Source: Pseudogymnoascus destructans (lineage: Eukaryota > Ascomycota > Leotiomycetes > Thelebolales > Thelebolaceae). From it: a stretch of DNA of 64,000 bases. Position numbers and translations under genes: made by a program. Shown here piece after piece: positions 51,661 through 63,656 of the stretch. Location: NCBI RefSeq assembly GCF_001641265.1, contig NW_020167536.1, positions 620,001 to 684,000 of the forward strand, written 5' to 3'. The notes beneath the pieces are model-generated. The model was not told the DNA's origin. It worked only from the letters and a program-made list of their open reading frames with translations, and made no database searches. Every line of letters begins with the position of its first letter. Positions within the stretch are counted from its first letter, which is position 1.

Positions 51661-52436
51661 GCTGCCCGCCACTCTTCAGGCCAGTTGTTGTCAATATATT
51701 CCCATTTCCATTGTGGAGACAGTACTAAAGCAGCAATATAGACTGGTGATCTCTCTGTTAAGCTGTAGTATTTGTCTAATTTGACCCAGCCAGAGTTGCA
51801 ACAAGGACTCATAAAGGGGTCATTGGCATATATACTCTTCGCAGTCTCAAACTGCTCAAGTAAGAAGTCCATTGTTGGCAACACTCTGTCAATAGTTGCA
51901 TTATGACCTTCTGTAGCTAGTGTAGCATCGTGAAAGAATAGCAAGAAGTCTTGAAGCTTTTGTAGATCTTGCCAGTCCTTTTCTAACAATAAGTCGTCAT
52001 TGTTCTCTTGATATTGGTGACAGAAAAGTTGATAGCAGTCTTAAGCTTCGTTGCAGTACTGATCATTGTATACCAAGAGTTCCAGTGAGTAGAGTTGTCT
52101 CGTACAAGGTTGCAGCCATCACTAAGCTCTCGGAAATTGACTAATCGTTGCGTGCTCCGTTGAATATAAACTACAATATTATGTAGCTTTCCAAGAGGTC
52201 CCTTCTGTCGCCATTGTTGCATTTCAAGCTCTGTAGGTGTTGTTAACATACCAGTGTTATTCTCTTCTGCAAGAGCCTCATCGTTGGTGTGAAATAAGAA
52301 GGATTGAGCTGCCAGATTAATAATATGGCCGTTGCATCGAAGGCGGTGATGTCTTGCATTATAGACAATTTGGTATTGGTCAAATAGTACTATTTGTAGA
52401 GTAGTCAGTAAGTATTGCAAACTATAATAAACCATA

Positions 52437-54298
52437 ACGTGGTTTACCACCAAACGGAACATCCCACCAAATGAAACACTTTCCGATAGCATCGCAACCT
52501 CAAACCCAATTACTCCACCACACCACAACAAAAAGATGCCTCAGAAAGCTAATAAAGGCCGAGTTTTACTAGCCATTCAAGCTACCAAATCACCCCACAA
52601 ACTGTCCATCCGACGTGCTGCGCAGCTATATGAGGTCCCACATGTAACACTTACCCGTCGCATACACGGAAGCCAACCACGAGCTGGTAGACGCGACAAA
52701 CAATGTCCATTGACCCCAATTGAGGAAGAGGAGCTCATACGATACGTACTTGACCTAGATTCGCGAGGATTTCCACCTCGAATTGAGGATGTATGAGATA
52801 TAGCGAATCTCCTCCGTGCGACGCGTCGCGAACCCCCAGTTGGAAAAAACTGGCCCTACCGCTTTGTACACAATGAACCAAAGCTTAAGACGCGTCTCTC
52901 TCGTGCGTACGACCTCCAGCGAGCCCTCTGCGAAGATCCTGATTGTATAAGAAAGTGGTTTGAGCTGGTAAAGAACATGCAGGCGAAGTACAGCATCCAG
53001 GATGCTGACTTCTACAACTTTGATGAGACGGGCTTTATGATGGGTGTTATCTGTGGGAATATGGTTGTTACGAGCTCAGATCGAAAAGGCCGAGCAAAGC
53101 AGCTTCAGTCTGGTAATCGGGAATGGGCAACAGCGATTGAATGTGTGAGTGCAGACGGCTTTGTAGTGCCTGCATACTTGATTGTACAAGGCAAGCATCA
53201 CCTTGCGCCTTGGTACACAGAGTGCGGCCTTCCACCTACTTGGGCCATCAAGACCTCACCAAATGGCTGGACCGACAATGATACAGGTCTAGACTGGATA
53301 AAACACTTTAATCAGCATACACGTGTACGAACACAAGGGGTCTGGCGGATGATTGTCCTAGATGGCCATGAGAGCCACCTATCTGCCCAGTTTGATATGT
53401 ACTGCAAGGAGAACAACATTATTACGCTCTGTCTCCCTGCGCACTCCTCACATCTTACCCAGCCTCTTGATGTTGGGTGTTTTATTGTACTAAAGCGAAT
53501 GTATGGTCGAGAACTTGAGGTCTTCATTAAGGCCTCTATTACCCATATCACTAAGATTGAGTTCTTTATTGCATTCAAGGCTGCCCACGACCATACAATG
53601 ACAACTGAAAATATCCTAGCTGGCTTTCGAGGTACTGGCCTAGTCCCGTATAACCCAGAAGCAGTTCTCTCAAAGCTTGATATCAAGTTACGGACGCCAA
53701 CACCAACTGGATCCCCCCTACTAGAGGCTGACCCTTGGGTCCCTCAAACGCCACAAACCCCAGCTGATGCAATTTTGCAGTCTAAGTTTGTACAGAATAG
53801 AATTGGAATTCATCAAGGAAGCTCCCCAACAACGATTTTTTCAGCTGTAAAGCAGCTGGTGAAGGGTACAGACCGCATTGCGCACCAAATGACCCTTATA
53901 CAAGAGGAGGTCCGTACCCTTCGAAAGGCCAACACAGCACTTTTCAAAGCGTCGGAAAGCCAAGCGTACACGTGTCCAAGATGGAGGGTCACTTACTATA
54001 GAAGATGCTCAAAAACTGATCGCTGAAAAAGAGGATAAAGGGTTGAAACGACAGAAAAGGTCAAATGAGGAGGGTGCTGTAGAGGCTGGTCCATCGACTT
54101 CGCGGCGCTGTGGGAGGTGCGGCAAGACTGGGCATAATGTACGAACCTGTCAAGAGGTTGAAGAGATATTAGGAGAAGAGAATTCAATTGAGTGTAGTTA
54201 ATTTTAATGTGTTAGGGTGGAGTAATTGGGTTTGAGGTTGCGATGCTATCGGAAAGTGTTTCATTTGGTGGGATGTTCCGTTTGGTGGTAAACCACGT
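52437..54298 (+). mobile_element. Pogo/Fot-type element with 83-bp identical TIRs
   Basis: TIRs 52437-52519 and 54216-54298 are exact reverse complements (ACGTGGTTTACCACC...). Target duplication is TA. Total length is 1862 bp, the normal size for fungal Fot/Pot elements. It lies in the hAT transposase and is the younger of the two. Confidence 0.95.
52536..54201 (+). pseudogene. Pogo-type DDE transposase with C-terminal zinc knuckle
   Basis: From ATG 52536: HTH (KLSIRRAAQLYEVPHVTL), CENP-B-type DNA-binding part, then DDE domain with D in NFDETGFMMG, D in MIVLDGHESH and D in LTQPLDVGCF. The end carries a CCHC knuckle CGRCGKTGHNVRTC. Two lesions are seen: TGA at 52794-52796 after EDV, followed by DIANLLRA (a CGA-to-TGA change fits), and a one-base frame change near 53950 before KRRKAKRTRV. 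Without these the protein would be about 550 aa, the usual length. The transposase would act on the element's own TIRs. Confidence 0.9.
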
Positions 54299-55637
54299 TA
54301 TACATATATATAGAAAGACATACATGTAGAAAGAGCGTCCATCATTGTATCATTGTTTCCTGCATTGTCCATAACAAAGTATCCAATTTTCGATACAATT
54401 CCATAGTCGTTGATTACTTTCATAATAAGCTCTACCTGATTCCAACCTAAACATGTTAGCTGATTACTATAAATATTACTATAATGTTATTAACCTGTAT
54501 GCTCACCATCTAGTTCTTGTAATGCAAGAACAGAGTGTTCTAATTGGCCAGTTTCAGATATATAGTGTGCGATTATACCAAGAATTGCAAGAGAGTTGGG
54601 AGAAGTCCAGAGGTCAACTGTAAAGTGGGCTTTTGACAGGGCTGATTGTACATCGCGTTTGATCTGTTGCTTTTGAGCCTTGTATGTACGCAACGTCCAG
54701 GTCTGTATTGTTGGAATAGAGTTAGGTAGCCAGTTATCGATCTCTGGATTAAGGTAATGGAGTAATGCCCTAAATTCCAATATTGTTGCCATACGGAAAG
54801 GGACTCCACAAGTTGTAATCCATCGTACATGTAGCTGCTCAACAACAGCAGGGTAGGCTTCAGTTGCAACAGTAGAAAGACAGCGGCGTTTATGATTTAT
54901 CTCTTTAGCTTTGTCGAAAGCTTCAGCGATATTGCTTTGAATTGAAGTAGTTCGAGATTCCTGAGTAGAGGATATATCGATCTTTTAAGTGCCTTGTAAT
55001 AATCTTTGTTCCGCCAGACTCAAGATACTCTTTTAGACAGTATCTACAACGCCATATTAACCTGCCCTGGTAGTTCCGAATGATATCGCAGCAGCTAACA
55101 GGTGTATGGTCCCAGACTTTCGAAAATCGTCTGCTTGCAGTTGTTGTTACAGAAACAGAGGGAGAGGATAGCGTACGTTTAAGTACAGGCAAAGTCGGGG
55201 TTTCAAATCGTTCACTGACAAATAGCTCACTGTCGTGCCGTGACAGTATATCCGAAGGTTGTGAATTCATTGTAGTGATATATAGTATATAACAATCTAT
55301 CAATTGAAGTTATTCGAACCCCTTGTTTCGGATTTTAAGCCTCAATACTAGCTTAGCTGTATACGGCCCGTAATACGGCCCGTATACGGCCAGTATTGAG
55401 AACTGAATACGCACTGGGCCCGTATTGGGATTTTGGAATACGCACTTACTCAGTATTACCGTATACGACCCGTATCACCAATACTATCTAATACAGTTCA
55501 CAGCTTATACAAAACGGACAATTCAACAGCTACGTTCCACGACACTTGAATAAAACAAAAGTCTGAAAACTAGAAGATAAATGATGAGGTGGGTAATATT
55601 AGAAGTAAAGCTGAACTTGCCGTACTCTCCCCTCCCT

Positions 55638-57523
55638 CTATTCATCTGAAGCCGACTCGTACGATCTCTTGACAGCGGTATATATATATGCCAGGTCAAA
55701 ATCGATGGCCATTACCCCCTTAACTTCCTCGTTCCAGACAAGATTTGTATCTCGCACGTCGCCGTTACAAATACCGGCAGAATTCAGCTTTCCAACCGTC
55801 CTATCAATCTCATTACCTATATCTATGCCATCTGGTATATAGGCTTCGAGGGTCGTGCCTGCCCATGACATCAGCATCATATGCTTAATATATGCCAGGG
55901 ACTGAAGCGGGTAGGAGACGACAAGGTCGATATTACCAAGGTGAACAGGTATATAGATGCCCTGTAGATTCTTGCAATGGGAATAGATACAGGCTTCTCT
56001 CACGAGCGCGTCTGCATACACAGCCTGAACTCCCTTCGCAACCAAGGTGCTGGATGTGGAGTGCAGCCTGTTGCCCTTGGGTGGCGACCCTTCTCTGGTC
56101 CGCTTAGCAATCTTACGCGGTCTCGGGCCGCCTTCTTGCTCGTCGTCATCATTGGGTGGTGGAGGAGGAGGAGGGAGCGAGGGACCTCCAATACCTTGGC
56201 TCTGAGAATCGATAATATTCTTGGCAGATGGCCATCGTCGGAGGTCTCTAAGGGCTTTGACCCATTGCAGAGGTTGGGTTTCTGCTTCTAGTACGAGAGG
56301 CACTAACGTCGTTAATTGTGTAGCAGGTGTGGATCTTGTAATGTCGGCTGTAGGCTGTTGCCCTTCAATGTCCATGGAACTTGGTACAAAATGGAAATAC
56401 AAAACCCCGGGCGTGCCCTGGATAGCCAAGAAAACCATACAATCTCCTGATGCAACATATCCATATAATAAACCACCTGCAATCATGTAGTGGTACGCCT
56501 GACATAAGACTATTGCTACGATCATCTGGTCCTGGGCGAGAGAAGGCGAAGGTACAGACTCCTGGGCGATAGAAGGTGAAGGCTCCGGGGATTGGCGTGT
56601 GCGTTTCGCTTCTAAACGACTGACGCGTCTGCAAATAACGAGTCTGTAGGACAAGTATCGTCATCGAGTACATTCTTGAACCGCCACGCCTGAGCCTTGT
56701 GAGACGCCTTATATTCTCCAACTAATGCAATTGTGCGAGCATGGTCTTCGGTGACATGGATCCCCCACCGGTCCGGGGCTAAACTGGACATCCTGTCTGG
56801 CGACTGTCTCTTTGTCAGTGGCGGCTGGTCCTCATTGCGGGTTCTCAGTGGCGTATTGTTAAGGACTGTGTCACGGCTGAGGCCATAGGCGTTGTTGCTA
56901 AACTCGAAGGTAGCGAACCGGGGGTCCGGGTGTTTCTCTAGGTAGGCATCCACAATGTTGCTGGCAGGCACCTCGACGTGTGCGCGTATGAATGGCCGTA
57001 TATCCTGCTCATCCTTTCTCGTCGTTGGTGAGAGATTGCGCCTCGTAGATCGGACTTCGAAAAGGGATGGGAATATTTCCGAATCCCCAACCGCGTGCAC
57101 GAGGAGATCGAATCGGGCAGCGTGAAACGTAGGAAATTCCGTCCATCGGTGGAGGGCGTCAGGGTAGACTTTATTATCGACGTTCGTAGTACCCGTGGCC
57201 ACCTTGGTACGGTTGTCCTCCACTATCAGCGTTGAGAAGATCATGGTCTGTACGTGATGTAGGTACTGGGAGAGATTCGTGCCCCGGGTCTCGGCTTCTG
57301 CAAGTGCTCGTTCCTCTGCTTCTCGATCTGCTCGTTTCGCTTCTCGGTCAGCTCGTTTGGCTTCTCGTGCTCATTCCTCTGCTTCTCGGTCCGCTCGTTT
57401 GGCTTCTCGTGCTCGTTACTCTGCTTCTCGGTCCGCTCGTTCGGCTTCTCGTGCTCGCCCCGCCCTTTGCTCCTTTAGCTCCCTCTCGAGCCTTTCCAGT
57501 CTTTTCTGGAAGTCCGCATCCAT
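55638..57523 (-). pseudogene. Endonuclease-fold plus kinase-fold fungal gene relic (Crinkler/RHS-type family likeness)
   Basis: Minus strand from ATG 57523: a Glu/Arg-rich coiled-coil start with stops at 57416-57418 and 57371-57373, then a long frame from 57244 (RWTEFPTFHAARFDLLV, VGEYKASHKAQAW, the E-x-K of a PD-(D/E)xK-like core). A frame change at 56610-56650 leads to a Pro-rich linker, a basic patch and a kinase-like lobe (MMLMSWAGTTLEAYIP, ICNGDVRDTNLVW as catalytic loop, MAIDFDLAYI as metal loop). This domain pair is known in fungal effector-like and transposon-derived proteins; assignment is by motif likeness only. The gene is broken in at least three places. Confidence 0.55.
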
Positions 57524-57544
57524 GGTGAAAATGCAGAATTGAAT

Positions 57545-58474
57545 GTAAGGAAGTGTAGCAAAAACAGAGATGGCCTATCGGTGTGTGGAGGATGTTGCGT
57601 TGGTGCAATATGTAGGGGGGTGAGGGAGAGTTGCAGATAACCATCCTCTGTGGTAGCATTTGCTGAGCGCGATTAACTGGGCATTATTGTTTTTGCAGGT
57701 GCGAGAAATGCGGTGGAGGCGGTCGTCAGCAATAGAGAATAGGATGCTAGGAAACGGGAGGTTAGGGGGACTTTTCATAGGAAATCAAGACACTTGCTGC
57801 TACTAACTAATTGTGCAAATGCAAATGTGACTTTGTAGCGGAGAAGTTGAGAATATCCCTTTCCAATTCATAGCAATATAGAGGGATGATCATTAAAATT
57901 AGTGGTGTTATATTGCTTGATTTCAATCTATGAAGGTGTTCCGATATCCTGCCTGCTGCACCTGCCTGCTGCAACTGCCTGCCTTAGGCACTAACTACAT
58001 AGCTTAATGACCGAATACTCACGTGAATCCTGAGTACGATGTCAAGGCACGTGATATTACTTGACTTCTTACCAGGACCCATCAGACAGGCTCATGGCTA
58101 GTCTGTGGTTCTGAGCTTCATCACAAGGGCTTTTCCGGAGCCTTCCTTCTTTGCATTCCACCTAGAAAGCAACTGGAGATAGTGAAGTGACGCTACAATT
58201 GAATAGTGATAAGGAAGGGACATCATTATGGGTACGGATGGCACCATCGAGAGTTTGGAGGGCACAACAGCAGGCTTGAATCTCGCTGTTCGTCTAACAG
58301 CGGTATGAGCTCTGGTCTTTAGAGGTGTTTTGAGCGGTGAAGCACAGCTTTATTTGGTTAAGCAACAAAAGCTTCTATTTCAAGGTGCTTTTAGAACTCC
58401 AAAATAGTTACATTGTTCTCCGTTGTTTCAAGCAATCCTACGAGCACAGTTATTCCAATCAATTGTTGCAATAT
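57545..58474. other. Spacer, no gene recognised
   Basis: Contains a short direct repeat of CTGCCTGCTGCA-type words (57950-57980) and a fragment near 58270-58300 (GGCTTGAATCTCGCTGTTCGTC) shared with the MITE interior at 18835-18860. Confidence 0.45.
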
Positions 58475-58730
58475 TACCTGAGCGTCGGTGATGTCCAACA
58501 AAGTTGGGTGGGTATTAGGTGGGTATTAAGTAGGTATCCCAGCCGAGCAGAATTATCATTTAGCACGCATCAAGTGAAGCAGCCGCATTAAGGGCTTCGG
58601 TATAGAGTACAGTATATATAACAGTAACAATTAAATCTATCAACTAATATATACTATCTATTTGCAAGACCCCGTGAGGCCCAGCTTCACTGGTGAAGGT
58701 GAAGCCGGAATGTGGCTTCGGCGGCTGTCT

Positions 58731-60842
58731 CTAAGCATCTAGGAGAAATACTTGTGAGTGAACTTCATGCAGATGGCGAACAAGAGAGCTTTTGTTCGTA
58801 CAAGGCTTTCTGCTGCGAATACAATGTTGATACGGGCAGAGGTATTCCGATGTGCTATGAATTCGGTCGCAATGGCGCTGAAGATCTCTTTTGAATGGAA
58901 AGGGAATCATGTAGCGCGGACAACTGCGATGAGGACAGAAATGCTCTGTGCTAGTGTTGCCTTGATCACTGCGTGTAAAGGTCATTTCAGTCATCTGTTG
59001 TGATGTATACTCCATTTGCCGGTGATGTTGAGAGTGGTGGGTAAGAGTGGCCTTGGTGGAAAAGGGCTCCTCATGGTGCGCACAATCAATATAGGGACAC
59101 GGATATAGCATCTTCGTTCTGACAGGCCCACATTTGACTTTAGACAGGCCCCGAAGGTTGTGTAATAATATAAGCCTCCCCTCTTGTGATTGATCTGATG
59201 CCTCAAACAGAATCTTAGTCACAGCAGTGCGCCATGGCGGTAGTGTATGGTCGTTCAATTCTTTGGATATCTCCTGGGCTACATTATCTTGTTGTTTCAT
59301 TCTAAGATAACGTAATCCATCAATTTTGATCCAATTCTCTCTGAGCTTCTTTGTCTCAGCTCTTCTAAGACGTGCTAATTCCACATCCATCTTTGTTTTC
59401 GCAGCTTTGACAAGGGCTGAGCTTGCCGCGCTCTGCTTAAGGTCCTGCCATTCCTGGCGACGCTCAATGTATTTGGGGTGTTCCCTGAGCTTCTGATGCA
59501 GGTCTTTTATGGAAAAGGTTTTGTAAGTCAACACCGACATGTTTGTTCACGTAGCGTGCTTGTAACACCTTAGGATTCTTATGGCCCATCAAGATGCCTG
59601 TTTCTGCCCATGTAGCAGACTCTGCGACAAGGTTAGCATAAGCTCTAGCCTTGCTGTCAAAATTACTTACTTTCTAGAATATTTGCAGCTCCGCACCTAA
59701 TAGCGTATGAAGTTACTTGGCATCTATATCCAGCACGGTATGCGAGGTCTGTCAAGGCGCGGTGAGAAGCGGCGTATGTCCATGCAGCTGTCCTGTCTGC
59801 TGCTCGAAAAAGAGGCGTATCTAAGGCTGCATCTTTGAGAGGGACTTCAACTATGCTACGATCTAACGTAACACAAAAGAGCTCTTCTGGCTTAATATCA
59901 AATGCGTCGTGTTCGTATGCCAAGGTAAGGAAAGGCATAATTGGGCATAAGTGTGGATAGACCCGGTCCTCCCAGAGCGTTACTGTAACACTAAGCTATG
60001 TCAGCTCCGTTAAGATAGCCTATGGTCTATAGATGCCTACAAAAATTCATCCTCCTCATCTCTGTCCCCCTTCATAAGTCTGAAGGTAATTGTGAGGCTC
60101 ATCTGAGGTGGACCGCCTTCGACATCCTGAGTGAGGTGGAATTTCAAATCCTCAAATGAGTTAGCAAACGCATGAAGTAAAGGTTAGATATATACTAACT
60201 CTATAAGTTATAGCCTCATTGCTGTTTCGATATGAATCTGATACGACGACCGCACCTGACCGGGCTACTGTGTATGCAAGGCATAGAAGAAAGAAGTGCA
60301 GCTTAACGCGGTCGAGTTGGTTTCGGAAACTGTGCTTGTCCTCTACCCACAAGTAACGAATAAGCACTTTGAGGTCTTGCGAATCTGCCATTGGCTTCGC
60401 GGGCCTTGCTACTAAGCCCTAGCAAATCTTTCAAGTCTGTTTGAATCCACTATCATTGTATCAGCTTCTTTATTACTATGCAAGGAAAAGCATCATTTTA
60501 CATCTTTACTTCCTTCACTACCCTCTGTGGAATCTCAATATCATGTTCATGCTTGTACGCTGTTGCAAGGCGTGTAACGTATGGGCATAGTGTGTTGAGG
60601 GAGAGACGCGGGCCTAGCATCCCTTCATGCTCGATTTCTAACATCTTGAAGAAGCTCTTCATGCAACCCGCGCTTGGGACCAGCGCTGGCTGGTCAATAC
60701 GCAATGCAAACCTTTTACTCTTCGTTAGCGACTCTTCGCACTTAACTGTAAGGAACGGAATCGTACTCTTGCCATAGCGAGAGGATGGACTTGTATCCTC
60801 TCTTTGTTGGAGGGGCAACTTTTGGTGGACGTTTCTTTCTCT
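58731..60842 (-). pseudogene. DUF3435 tyrosine recombinase, copy 2 (broken)
   Basis: Five regions match the intact gene at 9946-12346. An ~86-bp deletion joins the recombinase box (YVNKHVGVDL, near 59550) directly to DLHQKLREH, removing the LFHKRTAKTDRLRPLRSL part. The N-terminus lacks the KLSKDELLADIEQQ start. A ~51-nt insertion lies at 60709-60765 compared with copy 1 (between SILSLWQ and FALRIDQ). The zinc-finger tandem duplication of copy 1 is absent. It is nonfunctional as read. Confidence 0.85.
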
Positions 60843-61264
60843 TCAAAGATCGGGGGACCTGAGAGACAAGCAAAGAAGTGACGCGTAACAAAGCAAAATA
60901 ACCAAGAAAATGCTCAAGAACAAAGGGAATACGAGAGGTAAGATGCGAAGGAAAATGACAGGAAAGAAAGGGAAGACGGGAGAATGAAGGGAAGAGAAAG
61001 AGCAGGTGTGTGGACACCAAATTGGGGATGGGCCATGCGCCGACATGATGTCCACGGCGTTGTGCACATGGAAAGTTGAATCCTAGAATCGGAAACCCAC
61101 TGGGGACGCCCAACAGTCCAGGATCTAGAAACCAGAAACGGAATGTTGTGTTGGATGCTGCAGAGATAGGAATGCGTAGTCGCGAAAACCGAAAGTTGTG
61201 GTGCTCAAAGCAGCCGGGCCCGCTAACATAGAACGGAATACGGCAATTGGATAACAAGAATCCG

Positions 61265-61301
61265 GCATCAGTGGTTTAGTGGTATTAATCCATCGATGCC
61301 A
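61265..61301 (+). other. 5' half of tRNA-Gly(GCC)-like sequence at the element end
   Basis: GCATCAGTGGTTTAGTGGTA then ATCCATCG.TGCCA matches tRNA positions 1-36, with three changes. The sequence after it does not continue the tRNA, so this is not a gene. Confidence 0.85.
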
Positions 61302-61974
61302 GCTCGTCTGGAAGGCCCCCGAATGCCGGTTTTACCATTTCCTGATTCCCCTTTCATGAATCCTGCAAAAGCAGCGACATTTTAGCGCCTAGAAAAGAGT
61401 TGGATGTCGACATGGGGACGCTTGATTCGAGCCTAATAATTGGTTCGGAGCATCCAGGTCCCTGTCCCTAGGAAACTCAAGACCCGGAAAATAGTTTCTG
61501 GTTGCCCGGAAACCAACAACTGGAATCTAGATGTCGTTTCTCAGGCACGAAGATTGTGAATAGTCTAAATGACCGTTAGACCATCAAAGACTTTGAACGG
61601 GAAACCTTTAACGGGTTACAAGAACTGGTGCTGCTTTTCGTCAGTTTTTCCGGAGCTAGTAACCGAAATGTTGGTGCCTGGCTTCGGGGTCCGGTTTTAT
61701 CATTGTCCGATTCCTGAGCCCAGTCTCTCGCTGGCACAAAAGACTGTTTTTAGAATTGTGCACAACACGGCTTCTTGCTTTCCGTCCTCTGTGGGTCGTC
61801 ATCAGCCCGTCCAACACGGTTTCCTGCCTCCCGTCCTCTGTTGGTGGCCACAACCCTGCGCTCGGAAATGATGAATTCTTGAGCGCTTAGGAGCACAAAC
61901 GATTGGCCAGCTGAGGCTGACCTCTGCACTTCTCCACTTGTGGCGGCCTAAAAGCCCATAAAAAACGCGAAACG
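61302..61974. other. Spacer, no gene recognised
   Basis: Includes two imperfect ~44-bp copies of a TTCCTGCCTCCCGTCCTCTGT-like unit (61768-61850). Short frames are not convincing. Confidence 0.4.
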
Positions 61975-62230
61975 GTTGGTCGATACTCAAATCTGCCTGG
62001 GGCCTGTCGAAAGGCCGCATCGTTTATCTGGGATTACGACAACAGCTTCATGGAAACGGGCGATGGTTGGCTGGTTACAGAAATCTGCCTGGGGCCTCTC
62101 GAATGGCTGCATCCTGTGTCCTCGATCACGACAGCGCTTCCTGGAAACGCGAATCTGTTGGTCGATTTCCCAAACTGCCTGGGGCCTCTCGAGTGGTTGC
62201 ATCCTGTATCTCCGATCATGGTTGGCTGGC
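61975..62230 (+). repeat. Tandem repeat, ~91-bp unit, 2.7 copies
   Basis: Each unit contains TTGGTCGAT or TTGGCTGGT, CTGCCTGGGGCCTCTCGA and a TGGAAACG block; copies start near 61976, 62067 and 62158. Confidence 0.85.
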
Positions 62231-62371
62231 TTCGGTGCTTTTACCTCCACTATTCTTGTCACTGCGAACTATGTATGGTGAAATTGTTCGAGAGACTTCA
62301 TGGGAGGCTTGGGTAGCTGAGTTTATAGCAGCAGAGTTCTTACACGACAAATATCAAATTAAGCTTTAAAG

Positions 62372-62830
62372 ATGAAACGAAGGATACAACGTGAAGCTGC
62401 TTCTAGACAACGAGAAATAGTATGCCAGAGCGTCTCAGAACGTCAGCAGGGCCACGCTTATGCTGTGTTGGATCGGATAGGATGCTATTATGTACTGGGG
62501 ATACGTCGTGAAAGGAAGAATCCTGAAGGGAAGCAGAAGGAGAAGCAGCTAAACGACGATCTGATCGAATTTGTTCAGGCGACAGTCCGTCTTGTTATGC
62601 AAGAACATCAGTGGCCCGAAGCCTACGTTCCGGCATCTGCAGGTGTCCACTGTTTCGGACAAAAACTTGAAAACATCTTACGTGATGCCATTTCGAAGGA
62701 CCAGTGGCATGATACTATCAGAATGGTACTTAGATTCAAGAACGTACCAGAGTATACAAATGCTGCGAAGGAATCACTGGACAGACTTCGAAGTCAGTGG
62801 TATGGGGTGGAAGAAGGAAGATGGACCTAA
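62372..62830 (+). CDS. Unknown protein, 152 aa
   Basis: ATG at 62372 (AAGATGAAACG). The protein is basic and helical with IQREAASRQREIVCQS, RIGCYYVLGIRRERK, LNDDLIEFVQATVRLVMQEH and NAAKESLDRLRSQWYG. It has no signal peptide or membrane segment. The preceding frame (VRETSWEAWVAEFIAAEF, 62280-62368) may be an upstream exon. No known domain is recognised. AT content is like the surrounding host-type sequence rather than the RIP-damaged repeats. Confidence 0.4.
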   Translation: MKRRIQREAASRQREIVCQSVSERQQGHAYAVLDRIGCYYVLGIRRERKNPEGKQKEKQLNDDLIEFVQATVRLVMQEHQWPEAYVPASAGVHCFGQKLENILRDAISKDQWHDTIRMVLRFKNVPEYTNAAKESLDRLRSQWYGVEEGRWT

Positions 62831-63002
62831 GGAAACGAACTTTTTTAACGCTCAATGTTATATAGCGCACAGAAATTATAAGAAATTGTCATCTTTGCAG
62901 GTAATTTCGGACCTTGAGATAATTTTCGTCCTGCCCAAACACATCGCTGCCATAGTGTCATCATAACTTGCACAGTCAGAATTAGACCTAAACTATATAC
63001 CA

Positions 63003-63656
63003 TTATGAAATGACATTTCCATTTTTGGAATAGTTTGCCTTGTGTAAGTCATCAGCAACGCATTCTTTCCCCATGTGTCGTAGCCAAGTCTTCAAATCAA
63101 ATTCCCCTTCACTGAGATCTATATCTGGACCAACATATCTAAAAGTTGTCCCAAACACCTTAGCCGGCTCATCCCTACCAACAAGATTTATCTCGCATGG
63201 GACAGTCATGTAAGCCTTCGTCTCATACTCTGCTAATCTGGCAGCATGTTTCTCAGTTTGTACGTCGTACATAGCACCCTCAACAACGCCCCCCTCAGGC
63301 CCATTAACCAGCGCTGGGTATTGACCCCAAAGTTTGCACGAGTATCCTATAACTGTCGCGCGTTGGAGTGTTGGCGTCTCTTCAAGACCGACAATCTCCA
63401 TCAGCAAGGCAGGATCCATGAGTGTGCCGTAAAAAAAGTGCGGACCAGTTTTGGGAGCAAGTGGATCTATAGGCACTCCTGAAATTGGAGCGTCGTTAAA
63501 GGCCCCTTGAGCGTACTTAAATTTCTCCCAGAACCCGGACACCTTTTCTGCAACTTTGAAATGGGACTTGGGCAGTTGAACTCCATAGTTAGACTGGGGA
63601 GGCAAAGGTGGTGGTGTGGGGGGCCTGGCGCTTTCATCCGTCAAGGTAGGAGACAT
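63003..63656 (-). CDS. AIG2 / gamma-glutamylcyclotransferase-like protein, 217 aa
   Basis: Start chosen at 63656 (MSPTLTDESARPPTP); an in-frame ATG 49 codons upstream (63803) exists, but the extra N-terminus is low-complexity Ser/Thr and less likely coding. Motifs are HFFYGTLMDPALL (the Y-G-T-L signature of the fold) and LAEYETKAYMTVPCEI, carrying the candidate catalytic Glu. Members release 5-oxoproline from gamma-glutamyl compounds or act on gamma-glutamyl-amine adducts. The fungal group is often annotated simply as AIG2-like. It is intact, with no intron seen. Confidence 0.85.
   Translation of the reverse strand: MSPTLTDESARPPTPPPLPPQSNYGVQLPKSHFKVAEKVSGFWEKFKYAQGAFNDAPISGVPIDPLAPKTGPHFFYGTLMDPALLMEIVGLEETPTLQRATVIGYSCKLWGQYPALVNGPEGGVVEGAMYDVQTEKHAARLAEYETKAYMTVPCEINLVGRDEPAKVFGTTFRYVGPDIDLSEGEFDLKTWLRHMGKECVADDLHKANYSKNGNVIS

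Larger units (their letters stand above)
51661..55303 (-). pseudogene. hAT transposase, interrupted by a pogo element and an LTR
   Basis: Minus strand from 55303: a BED-type finger (WDHTPVSC, WRCRYCLKEYLES, RHLKD), frame breaks near 54950 and 54850, then the hAT core (FTVDLWTSPNSLAILGIIAHYI, LQELDGEHTG, VMDNAGNNDTM). A pogo element sits at 52437-54298, with target TA at 52435-52436/54299-54300. The core resumes as HHRLRCNGHIINLAAQ, DNSTHWNSWYTMIS, and continues to SPQWKWEYIDNNWPEEW where an LTR cuts it at 51660. The C-terminal hATC dimerisation domain is absent. Cut-and-paste transposases of this type need all of these parts, so this copy is dead. Confidence 0.8.
58475..61301 (-). mobile_element. 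Crypton-like element, copy 2 (inverted, damaged)
   Basis: Matches 9500-12518 in reverse, from TACCTGAGCGTC at 58475 to the tRNA-Gly 5'-half-like sequence at 61265-61301. Similarity to copy 1 ends at the anticodon region (ATGCCA at 61296-61301). Confidence 0.85.

Noticed and set aside
51612..52531. Two separate small minus-strand genes
   Set aside because: Both are pieces of the interrupted hAT transposase, and part of the second is pogo TIR sequence.
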